Positions 1 to 5,946 of a stretch of 9,645 nt of DNA are shown here, one piece after another. This DNA is from JBHIBR01 sp046759145 [NCBI: Nitrospinota bacterium] (lineage in GTDB: Bacteria; UBA8248), in NCBI GenBank assembly GCA_046759145.1, contig JBHIBR010000041.1, positions 1 to 9,645 of the forward strand, read 5' to 3'. Both the position numbers and the translations under genes were made by a program. How positions within the stretch are numbered: the first letter of the stretch is position 1; every line of letters begins with the position of its first letter. Under the pieces are notes generated by a model. The model worked only from the letters and a program-made list of their open reading frames with translations, was not told the origin of the DNA and did not search any database.

Positions 1-7
1 AGGCAAG

Positions 8-1117
8 ATGAAGGTCGCCTCCATCGAGGTGGTGCCGGTTGACATGCCCCTCAAGGGATACTTCAAGAGCGGCACCCGCAAGCGAAACGTGCAGCCCGGC
101 CTCATCGCCCGCGTGGAGAGCGACGACGGCGCGGAGGGGGTGGGCGATGTGGAGCCCACCGAGGGTTACTCCCCCGCGGGGAGGGACGCCTGCGCGCTGG
201 CAATCCGCCGCAAACTCGCCCCCGCCCTCCGGGGACTGGAGGCGGGCAACATCCTGGCCGCCCTGGCCCGGATGGACGAGGTGCTCGAGGGACACTGGGA
301 GGCCAAGGCGGCGGTCGAGATGGCCCTCTTCGACCTCAGGGGGACGGTCCTCGGCGTGCCCGTGTGGGGGCTCCTGGGGGGGAGGAGGAGGGAGGAAGTG
401 GGCCTGAACGCCTGGGTGGGCATCCAGCCCGCCGAGCGGGCCGCCGCCGAGGCGCTCGACTTTCTGGAGCGCGGCTTCCGCTCCTGCAAAGTGAAGGTCG
501 GGGGGGAGTTCGAGGCGGACCGGGACCGGGTGATGGCTGTGCGGGAGGCGGTGGGGGACCGCATGGCCATCCGGGCCGACGCCAACGAGACCTACGACGT
601 GGGGGGAGCCATCCAGCTCGCCCGCGCCCTCGCTTCGTGCGACCTCACCCTCTTCGAGCAGCCCGTCCCCCGGGCGGACCTGGAAGGGCTCGCGCAGGTG
701 CGGCGGGCCTCGCCGGTTCCCATCATGGCCGATGAGGCGGTGAGCGACCACGGGAGCCTCATCCGGGTGCTGCGGGCGGAGGCGGCGGACATCGTGAAGG
801 TCAAGGTGATGAAGCAGGGGGGGCTCCTGCGGACCTCCCAGATGGTCGCCACCGCCGAGGCTGCCGGTGTGCCTTGCGTGGTGGGCCACGGCTTCGGCCT
901 CACCCTCCACACCCTGGCCGAAGTGCACCTGGCTGCGACGAGCGCCAACGTCCTGGACGCCCTGGAGTGCGTGGGCCCCCTCAAGATGGCGGGAGACGTG
1001 GTGGGGGAGCCCCTGGACCTGAGCGGAGGGTCGGTGCGCGTGCCCGACGCCCCGGGACTGGGGGCGGAGCTGGACGGGGAGAAGCTCGAAGCCTACCGGG
1101 TGCGGGGGAATCCCTGA
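8..1117 (+). CDS. Enolase-superfamily (mandelate racemase/muconate lactonizing type) enzyme
   Basis: Predicted cytoplasmic Mg-dependent enzyme of the MR/MLE group, which abstracts a proton alpha to a carboxylate (cycloisomerase, racemase, epimerase or dehydratase chemistry). The 369-residue length is normal. An N-terminal capping domain (about 1-125) precedes a TIM barrel. The barrel shows the K-x-K pair at K161/K163, metal ligands D191 (in RADAN), E217 (in LFEQP) and D242 (in MADEA), and the opposing base K266 in a VKVKVMKQGG stretch. This lysine arrangement is that of the MLE subgroup (muconate cycloisomerase, o-succinylbenzoate synthase, dipeptide epimerase), not the His-Asp dyad of mandelate racemase. 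The substrate cannot be named. The start is the ATG at 8, with an AGG just upstream; only seven bases precede it, so an earlier start outside the window cannot be excluded. The M24 gene follows on the same strand after 165 nt. Confidence 0.9.
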   Translation: MKVASIEVVPVDMPLKGYFKSGTRKRNVQPGLIARVESDDGAEGVGDVEPTEGYSPAGRDACALAIRRKLAPALRGLEAGNILAALARMDEVLEGHWEAKAAVEMALFDLRGTVLGVPVWGLLGGRRREEVGLNAWVGIQPAERAAAEALDFLERGFRSCKVKVGGEFEADRDRVMAVREAVGDRMAIRADANETYDVGGAIQLARALASCDLTLFEQPVPRADLEGLAQVRRASPVPIMADEAVSDHGSLIRVLRAEAADIVKVKVMKQGGLLRTSQMVATAEAAGVPCVVGHGFGLTLHTLAEVHLAATSANVLDALECVGPLKMAGDVVGEPLDLSGGSVRVPDAPGLGAELDGEKLEAYRVRGNP

Positions 1118-1282
1118 GGGAGACTTCCGCGACCTCGCGCGGCAGGCCCTCCAGGACGGGCCATCGGCCTGCGAGGGGGGGGAGCCTCACACACCCTGGA
1201 GTGCGCCCCCTGAGGCGGGCCCCCGGGCTGACTCCCGCCATCCAAGGCAAGCGCGGCTCACTCCCCGAGGGGGGCTCCGGTC

Positions 1283-2482
1283 ATGTTCTTCGAGACAGAC
1301 TACGCGCGGCGGGTGGATTTCGACCGGCTGCGGGCGGAGCGCCTCTCCAAGGCCAAGGCGGCGATGGAGCGGGAGGGGCTGGATGCCCTGCTCGTCTTCA
1401 AGTACGAGAACGTCCGTTACCTCACCGGCCTCCGGCCCCTCTGGTTTCCCTTCGTCCAGCTCCGCAACGCCGCCCTCCTGGTCCGCGGTCAGGAGCACCC
1501 CTTCTGCTTCGTGACCGGGGGGGACTGGGAGCACCGCCGCCAGACCATGTACTGGCTCCCGCCGGACCGGGTGCGGAACCTCCCCCCGTTGGAGGACCCG
1601 GTGCTCGTGCGCAAGACCGTCCCCATGTTCGCCGAGGCGCTCCGGGAGTGCGATTTCGCCGGCGGGACGGTGGGGGTGGATGTGACCTACCTCTACCTCC
1701 TGGACGCCCTGGAGGAGTTTCTCCCGGGGTGCGAGCTGGTGGACTGCGACACCCCCCTGAGGAAGCTGCGGGTGGTGAAGAACGAGGAGGAGGTGAAGCT
1801 CATGCGCCTCGCCTCGGCCTGCGTGGACATCGCCTTCGACCACGCGGCACGGGCGGTGGCTGTGGGCCGGCGCGAGTGCGAGATCCTCGGCGAGGCGGCC
1901 CGGGCCCTTTACTCCCTGGGGATGGAGATCCCCCAGTGCAGCTCCATTGTGGCGAGCGGCGACCACCTGGCCCCCCTCGCCCGCTTCGCCTCAGAGCGGA
2001 TGGTGCGGGCGGGGGAGCTCGTGTTCATGGACTTCGGGGGCTGTTTCTGCGGGATGTTCGCCGAGGCCACCCGCACCGTGGTCTGCGGCGAGCCCAACGA
2101 GGAGCAGCGCTCCATCTACCGGGCGGTCCACGCGGCTCTCGGGGAGATCCTCCGCGTCATGCGGCCGGGGAACACCAACGAGGACATCCACCGGGCGGCT
2201 GCGGCCACGTTCGAGCGCCACGGCTACGGGGAGTTCGCCCTCGCCACCGTGCTGGGCCACAGCATCGGCGTCTCGGGCTGGGAGCCCCCCACCATCGGCG
2301 ACCCGGCGGTCACGGGGGAGGTGGTGCGCCTGGAGCCCAACATGGTCTTCTCCATCGAGCCCACCATCATCGTCCCCGGGGTGCCGGGGGGAGGGGGGGT
2401 GCGCCTGGAGGAGGAGGTGCTCATCACTCCGCAGGGGTGCGAGGTCCTCACGCGGGCGCCCTACGACCCGAAGCTCCTCTAG
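1283..2482 (+). CDS. M24-family creatinase/Xaa-Pro peptidase-like protein with altered active site
   Basis: A 399-residue protein with the two-domain build of creatinase, prolidase and aminopeptidase P: N-terminal creatinase_N domain (about 15-150) and C-terminal pita-bread domain (about 165-390). Family members hydrolyse Xaa-Pro peptides or C-N bonds; some M24 homologues (creatinase, DMSP lyase DddP) are not peptidases. Four positions match the usual metal ligands: D250 (MDFGG), H326 (LGHSIG), E359 (SIEP) and E376 (RLEEE). The second aspartate, normally in a DxTRT motif, is E261 (AEATRT). The usual LPHG histidine before the first ligand is also not recognisable (PLARF). It may therefore be a non-peptidase member or use a modified metal site. 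A purine-rich GAGGGGGG lies about 10 nt before the ATG. The position after an MLE-type gene suggests a small catabolic cluster, by inference only. Confidence 0.88.
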   Translation: MFFETDYARRVDFDRLRAERLSKAKAAMEREGLDALLVFKYENVRYLTGLRPLWFPFVQLRNAALLVRGQEHPFCFVTGGDWEHRRQTMYWLPPDRVRNLPPLEDPVLVRKTVPMFAEALRECDFAGGTVGVDVTYLYLLDALEEFLPGCELVDCDTPLRKLRVVKNEEEVKLMRLASACVDIAFDHAARAVAVGRRECEILGEAARALYSLGMEIPQCSSIVASGDHLAPLARFASERMVRAGELVFMDFGGCFCGMFAEATRTVVCGEPNEEQRSIYRAVHAALGEILRVMRPGNTNEDIHRAAAATFERHGYGEFALATVLGHSIGVSGWEPPTIGDPAVTGEVVRLEPNMVFSIEPTIIVPGVPGGGGVRLEEEVLITPQGCEVLTRAPYDPKLL

Positions 2483-2520
2483 CCGGCCACCGGGCCGGAG
2501 CGATATCGCCCGTTCTTTGG
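2483..2520 (+). terminator. Possible terminator hairpin after the M24 gene
   Basis: Directly after the TAG stop, CCGGCC (2483-2488) can pair with GGCCGG (2493-2498) around a 4-nt loop. A 10-bp palindrome GCGATATCGC (2500-2509) follows, then a short T-containing stretch CGTTCTTT. There is no clean U-tract, so this is a candidate only. It marks the end of the high-GC operon and the start of the AT-richer island. Confidence 0.4.
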
Positions 2521-2710
2521 AAGGTCTTAGTTTGACATCGGTTGAAGATTTATGATACACGCTATCTGCGTGGGGGCCGGCTAAATTTTCTGAAACCGTG
2601 ACCGGGGCGATGGCAGGTAGGGTGGAAGAATGTGGCAGATTGCAGTCGCAATCCAAAAACGTGAAGTTTTTCAGATAGTTATGAGCCAGGGAGCGTTTTC
2701 CATTTTTCCC
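2521..2710. other. AT-richer intergenic stretch with several small inverted repeats
   Basis: No convincing gene is present. Inverted repeats seen are CACGC/GCGTG (2558-2562 with 2568-2572), GATTGC/GCAATC (2638-2643 with 2648-2653) and AAAAAC/GTTTTT (2655-2660 with 2666-2671). A TTGACA at 2532-2537 is followed by TATGAT at 2551-2556, but the 13-bp spacing is too short for a normal sigma70 promoter. Composition changes here from that of the upstream gene, so this is probably the left part of an acquired segment. The short hairpins could be protein-binding sites or part of a second RNA. Confidence 0.45.
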
Positions 2711-2739
2711 TTGACAATTCCCCCGGAGGGGGGTATATT
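2711..2739 (+). promoter_or_regulatory. Strong sigma70-type promoter for the small RNA / DUF3800 unit
   Basis: A perfect -35 hexamer TTGACA (2711-2716), a 17-bp spacer and the -10 TATATT (2734-2739, five of six consensus bases). The predicted transcription start is about 2745-2747. That start falls at the 5' strand of the closing stem of the structured RNA and well upstream of the protein, supporting a promoter that makes the RNA first. It is the best promoter match in the window. Confidence 0.8.
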
Positions 2740-2744
2740 CAGTG

Positions 2745-2840
2745 TAGTCTTGAGTAAGGGGCTTGACCCTTTGCTGAAGCTGGTTGTCTTCGACAGCCAG
2801 GCAGCAACTACCGGCGGCCGCCAGTAATGGTGGCCGTTTT
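2745..2840 (+). ncRNA. Candidate structured small RNA upstream of the DUF3800 gene
   Basis: An RNA of about 95 nt lies between the strong promoter and the DUF3800 coding region. By hand-pairing: closing stem GTAGT (2744-2748) with ACTAC (2807-2811); hairpin AAGGG (2756-2760) with CCCTT (2767-2771), loop GCUUGA; a long hairpin made of TTGCTG (2771-2776) with CAGCAA (2802-2807), a small internal loop, then a 9-bp stem 2780-2788 with 2792-2800 containing one G-U wobble and a UUC triloop; finally the terminator hairpin 2815-2836. The stems meet in a three-way junction; bases 2771 and 2807 are shared between alternatives. The ends are set by the promoter start site and the U-tract. From memory, comparative genomics has described several RNA motif classes beside DUF3800 genes; I cannot tell which class, if any, this matches. 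It may be a guide, cofactor or antitoxin RNA, or a cis-regulatory leader. Confidence 0.65.
2815..2840 (+). terminator. Intrinsic terminator ending the small RNA
   Basis: A 9-bp GC-rich stem (2815-2823 with 2828-2836, one G-U wobble at 2820/2831) is capped by a GUAA tetraloop of the GNRA type. UUUU (2837-2840) follows, then GGUCUUUU. This is a textbook rho-independent terminator. It ends about 22 nt before the preferred DUF3800 start, so the protein would be made only from read-through transcripts or from another promoter. Confidence 0.72.
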
Positions 2841-2861
2841 GGTCTTTTGGGCAGCGACACG

Positions 2862-3707
2862 GTGTTGGCCTGTTATGTAGACGAATCGGGTGACACCGAC
2901 GTTCTCCTTCATGCCACCTCTCCCGAACAACCCCTTATGTGCGTCATGGGGATCTCTCTTGGTCTCGACCGACTGCGCGATTTTACGTTTGAATTCGTTG
3001 ACCTAAAGCAGAAATTCTTTCCGGGGCTTTTCCGACCATCCTGCACCCGACTGGACCGGATTCTGAAGGAGATCAAGGGTTCGGAGATACGTTCGGCATT
3101 TCAGGCCCGTAGTGGGAAGGGCAGATTCCAACGCACCTATGCGGGATTCCTAGATAGTGTATTTGACCTAGTTGAACGTTATGAGTGTAAAATCTTCGGG
3201 AGAGTGTGGATAAAGTCTATCGGGACTCAATCGTGTTCATGGGGAACCTACATATCGTCGGTCCAGTTCATCTGCTCAACTTTTCAGCATCTCCTTTCAA
3301 CGAGAGCCACCTTAGGTTGCGTGATTGTGGACCCAAGAAGACCAGCACAGAACCGGAGAGTGTCATATAGCATCTTCACGCAGAAATTCGAGGCGAGCGG
3401 GGATCCATATCCGCAAATCATCGAAATGCCAACCTTCGGCCAGCCCGAGAATCACGCTGGAGTTCAGGTCGCCGACTTGTTGTGTTCGGGCGTCCTGGTT
3501 CCAATCGCTGCCTATAGTTATTGTTTGGGATATGTTAGCAACATACATGTAACCTCTCGTTATCAATTCTTGAAAAATAGATATGCAAGTAGACTCAAAA
3601 ATCTCCAGTATTGTTACACAGATCGTGCGTCGGGGGAGACGCTTGGAGGTATCGTCACCAGCGATCCCCTCGGGATGAGAGACCGAGGCCATCTTTTTCG
3701 CACATGA
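2862..3707 (+). CDS. DUF3800 family protein, probable RNA-associated accessory/defence gene
   Basis: A 281-residue protein when started at GTG 2862. Its N-terminus YVDESGD (5-11) is the hallmark of DUF3800. It also has an IKGSEIRS stretch (71-78), an acidic VIVDPRR strand (D157) and a QVADLL motif (202-207, D205). These acidic residues on separate strands fit the RNase H-like nuclease fold I recall being proposed for the family, not proven here. The reading frame stays open back to TTG 2784, but that extension overlaps the structured RNA and terminator and adds an alanine/glycine-rich tail unlike the family. GTG 2862 (or TTG 2865) puts the motif at the usual place. No clear Shine-Dalgarno sequence is visible. 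Codons such as ATA, AGA and TTA and the low GC contrast with neighbours, indicating transfer. DUF3800 genes often occur in phages and defence-rich accessory regions. Confidence 0.82.
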   Translation: MLACYVDESGDTDVLLHATSPEQPLMCVMGISLGLDRLRDFTFEFVDLKQKFFPGLFRPSCTRLDRILKEIKGSEIRSAFQARSGKGRFQRTYAGFLDSVFDLVERYECKIFGRVWIKSIGTQSCSWGTYISSVQFICSTFQHLLSTRATLGCVIVDPRRPAQNRRVSYSIFTQKFEASGDPYPQIIEMPTFGQPENHAGVQVADLLCSGVLVPIAAYSYCLGYVSNIHVTSRYQFLKNRYASRLKNLQYCYTDRASGETLGGIVTSDPLGMRDRGHLFRT

Positions 3708-3792
3708 AATTGGGACACTACCTATTCTTCTGGGCCCTGGCCGACAGGGGGTGCCAAAGGAAGCTGGGCGCACGCCCGGCGGGGTCGCCGCC
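3708..3792. other. Intergenic junction between island and high-GC backbone, with hairpins
   Basis: The first about 30 bases after the DUF3800 stop (TTGGGACACTACCTATTC, 3710-3727) remain AT-richer; composition then jumps to GC-rich near 3730. Two small stems follow: CCCTG/CAGGG (3735-3739 with 3745-3749) and CTGGGC/GCCCGG (3764-3769 with 3774-3779). They lie between converging genes and could help end transcription from either side, but neither has a U-tract. No coding region is supported. Confidence 0.4.
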
Positions 3793-4830
3793 CTAGCGAT
3801 CCCGGAAGTGGGGCAGGACGCGCTCGGCATAGAGCTCGAGTCCCCGGCGGGTCAGGTCCGTCTCGGAGATGGGGATGAAGGAGAGGGAGAAGTGGCGCAC
3901 CCCCGCCGCCACGTAGCGCTCGAGGCCCTGGATGCAGTCCTCGGGCGTCCCCGCGATGACGCAACCCCGGGCCATGAGCTGCGGGATGTCCAGCCCGGAC
4001 CAGTCCGCCCTCCGGAAGAGGCCTGAGGCCATCCGGTAGGCTTCCTCCCGGGTGGGAGCGATGCAGGTGCAGAAGAGCGCCCCCGGCAGGATGGACTCGG
4101 GGTCGCGCCCGAAGGAGGCGGCCATCTCCCGGATCTCGGCCAGCGCCCGGGCGTAGAAACCCGCGTCCAGCCCCACGTGGTGGGGGGCGGCGGGGGTCCA
4201 GGCGTCTCCGTGCTCGGCCACTACGCGGCGGATGCCCTTCCCCGTGCCCCCGAACCAGAAGGGAGGGCGCGGCCGCTGGAGCGGTTTCGGCCAGAAGGGA
4301 GCGCCCTCCAGCCGGTAGTGGCGGCCCGCGTAGTGGACCGGTCCCTCGCTCTCCCAGAGGGCCTTGATGACCTCCACCCCCTCCACCAGCTTGCCGAAGC
4401 GGACCTTGAAGTCCCCATCCCACGGGAAGCCGAAGGCCCGGAACTCCTCCTCATGCCAGCCCGCCCCGAGCTGGAGCACGAGGCGTCCCCCCGAGATGAG
4501 GTCGAGGGTAGCTCCCATCTTGGCGAGGAAGACGGGATGCCTGAGCGCCACGGGCGAGACCTGGGGGCCGAGGCGCAGCCTCTCGGTCGAGGCCGCCAGC
4601 GCGGCGAGCGCCGTCCACGCTTCGAGGAAATAGGGCCGCTCCGGGTCGTGGCGCTCGGTGAAGGCGGCGATGATGTCCCGGGGCAGGAAGAGATGGTCGA
4701 TGGTGTAGGCCCCCGTGAACCCGCACGCCTCGGCCGTCCGGGCGAGCTCCACGAAGGTGCGGAAGGGGGTGCCCGGCGGGTGGGCGTAAATGTTTAGCTT
4801 CAGGGCAAATGTCACCGGATGGGGACACAT
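3793..4830 (-). CDS. Luciferase-like (LLM class) F420/FMN-dependent oxidoreductase
   Basis: A 345-residue cytoplasmic TIM-barrel oxidoreductase of the bacterial luciferase-like superfamily, whose members use reduced F420 or FMN. Family signatures include an N-terminal strand KLNIYAH (11-17), a TIDHLFLP stretch (43-50), the STERLRLGPQV segment (81-91), the conserved SGGRLVLQLGAGWHEEEF block (113-130), and C-terminal GTPEDCIQGLERYVAAGV typical of the TIGR03619/F420-dependent subset. Substrate unknown. The start is the ATG at 4828-4830, preceded by AAGGAGG with a 7-nt gap; an in-frame TTG nine codons upstream is less likely because it would put this ribosome binding site inside the gene. It lies downstream of the SDR gene on the same strand and probably shares its transcript, suggesting a two-enzyme redox or catabolic unit. 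Confidence 0.9.
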   Translation of the reverse strand: MCPHPVTFALKLNIYAHPPGTPFRTFVELARTAEACGFTGAYTIDHLFLPRDIIAAFTERHDPERPYFLEAWTALAALAASTERLRLGPQVSPVALRHPVFLAKMGATLDLISGGRLVLQLGAGWHEEEFRAFGFPWDGDFKVRFGKLVEGVEVIKALWESEGPVHYAGRHYRLEGAPFWPKPLQRPRPPFWFGGTGKGIRRVVAEHGDAWTPAAPHHVGLDAGFYARALAEIREMAASFGRDPESILPGALFCTCIAPTREEAYRMASGLFRRADWSGLDIPQLMARGCVIAGTPEDCIQGLERYVAAGVRHFSLSFIPISETDLTRRGLELYAERVLPHFRDR

Positions 4831-4862
4831 CCCAGGCCCTCCTTGAGAACCCCCCAATCGGT

Positions 4863-4973
4863 CTACTTGCCCGAACTCTCCCGCACCAGCCGGGCCAAGA
4901 TGCGCACCCCTTTGCGGATCTGCTCTCCCGTGAGTCCGGCGAAGTTGACCCGCAGGGCGTTCTCTCCCCTCCC
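4863..4973 (-). pseudogene. C-terminal remnant of a PLP-dependent aminotransferase
   Basis: Between the SDR stop and the oxidoreductase gene the minus strand reads, ending in TAG at 4863-4865, GRGENALRVNF followed by AGLTGEQIRKGVRILARLV and RESSGK. This matches the terminal segment of class I/II fold-type I aminotransferases of the MocR/LysN (2-aminoadipate transaminase) kind, where an N-x-L-R-x-N-F strand is followed by a final helix rich in E/I/R. Only 36 codons remain, in the same frame as the SDR and directly after its TAG. There is no start codon or upstream part. It is best explained as the leftover of a deleted gene. A reading as a readthrough extension of the SDR is possible but unlikely. 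Confidence 0.65.
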
Positions 4974-5741
4974 CTAGCTAAGGGCCAGGCGGCCCCCGTC
5001 CACGAAGATGGTCTGGCCGGTCAGGAAATCGGAGGCCGAAGAGGCCAGGAACAGCGCCGCCCCGAGGAGGTCCTCGGGTTCACCCACCCGGCCCGCCGGG
5101 GTGCGGGAGATGATGTGGCGCGTGCGGGCCTCGTCGCGCAGCAGGCCCTCGGTCATGGGGCTCCGCGTGAGGCCCGGCCCCAGGGCGTTCACCTGGACGT
5201 TGTGCGGAGACCACTCCGCCGCCAGCGCCCGCGCCAGGGCGCCCATCGCCCCCTTGGTGGCGATGTAGACGGACTGGTTGGGCACAGCCCCCTCGGCCAG
5301 GATGGACGAGAGCAGCACGATCTTCCCCCGCCGGGCGGCCACCATGTGGCGCCCAGCCGCCTGGCAGCAGAAGAAGACCCCCTTCACGTTCACCGCGAGC
5401 TGCCGCTCCACCTCCTCCGGTTCGAGCTCCAGGGCGGGCTTGACCACCAGGGCCCCTGCGCTCGTCACCAGGATGTCCAGCTTGCCCCAGCGCCGAAGGG
5501 CCTCTCCCACCGCCCCCTCGGCCCCGGGGCGCTCGCTCACGTCAGCCGGGAAGAAGTGGGCCTCCAGGCCAGAGGCCCGAAAGCGACTTTCGGCCTCTTC
5601 GCCCGCCTGGAGGTCTCTGGCCACGAGGAGCAGGCGCGCCCCAGCGCCTCCCAGGGCCCGGGCGATGGCGAGGCCGATCCCCTTGGTGCCTCCCGTGATG
5701 AGGGCAACCCTTCCGGCGAGGTCGAAAAGAGAGCTCTCCAT
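4974..5741 (-). CDS. SDR family oxidoreductase (FabG-like classical short-chain dehydrogenase)
   Basis: A 255-residue NAD(P)-dependent cytoplasmic oxidoreductase with the standard classical SDR plan. The Rossmann nucleotide site TGGTKGIG spans 16-23. R42 after strand 2 suggests NADP(H) preference. Other motifs are ADV (66-68), catalytic N118 (NVKG), S146 (LLSSI), Y159 and K163 (YIATK), the PG motif after strand 6 (NALGPG), and a FLTGQTIFVDGG C-terminus. The usual NNAG motif is TSAG (93-96), a mild variation. Substrate is not predictable; glucose/ribitol dehydrogenase-like and 3-oxoacyl reductase-like proteins share these motifs. GGGAGAG and GGAG lie just before the ATG. It heads a minus-strand unit with the luciferase-like oxidoreductase and is divergent from the cyclase gene. 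Confidence 0.92.
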   Translation of the reverse strand: MESSLFDLAGRVALITGGTKGIGLAIARALGGAGARLLLVARDLQAGEEAESRFRASGLEAHFFPADVSERPGAEGAVGEALRRWGKLDILVTSAGALVVKPALELEPEEVERQLAVNVKGVFFCCQAAGRHMVAARRGKIVLLSSILAEGAVPNQSVYIATKGAMGALARALAAEWSPHNVQVNALGPGLTRSPMTEGLLRDEARTRHIISRTPAGRVGEPEDLLGAALFLASSASDFLTGQTIFVDGGRLALS

Positions 5742-5803
5742 CTCCGCTCTCCCGGCGGACGGCCGCCCGGGGAGAGCGGCGCCGCAGCTGGAGTCTTGGG
5801 CCT

Positions 5804-5832
5804 ACTCTAACAGAGGGAGCCTTCCGGCCCAA
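5804..5832 (-). promoter_or_regulatory. Weak candidate promoter for the SDR gene
   Basis: On the minus strand, TTGGGC (5827-5832) and TAGAGT (5804-5809) are separated by exactly 17 bp and lie about 60 nt before the SDR start. The -35 matches three and the -10 four of six consensus bases, so this is suggestive only. The rest of the 205-nt divergent gap holds an isolated TAGAAT on the + strand at 5872-5877 with no good -35. Confidence 0.25.
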
Positions 5833-5946
5833 GGGCGACTGGCGCCCCTGGCGCGGAAGGGAGCTGGGGGCTAGAATGAAGTCCGCTTTCCGCGTGTTGT
5901 CTATTTTGGGACCAAGGGGGGAGGGTCCGCCGGGCGGGATGAACCC

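Noticed and set aside
874-2535. 553-codon + strand open frame overlapping the first two genes
   Set aside because: Arg/Gly/Pro-rich translation typical of an off-frame reading of high-GC DNA; it overlaps two genes with intact family motifs.
2532-2556. TTGACA...TATGAT as a second promoter
   Set aside because: The spacer is only 13 bp, too short for sigma70; the alternative GATACA with a 16-bp spacer matches poorly.
2630-2827. 65-codon open frame starting ATG 2630
   Set aside because: It runs across the sigma70 promoter, the structured RNA and into the terminator stem; no recognisable domain and no good ribosome binding site.
2711-2840. CRISPR-like or tandem-repeat RNA antitoxin array
   Set aside because: Only one copy of the RNA is present; a repeated CTTGA (2749-2753 and 2762-2766) is too short to be a repeat array.
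2784-2861. N-terminal extension of the DUF3800 protein from TTG 2784
   Set aside because: The bases form the RNA hairpin and terminator; the extension is unlike DUF3800 N-termini, and GTG 2862 places YVDESGD at the usual position.
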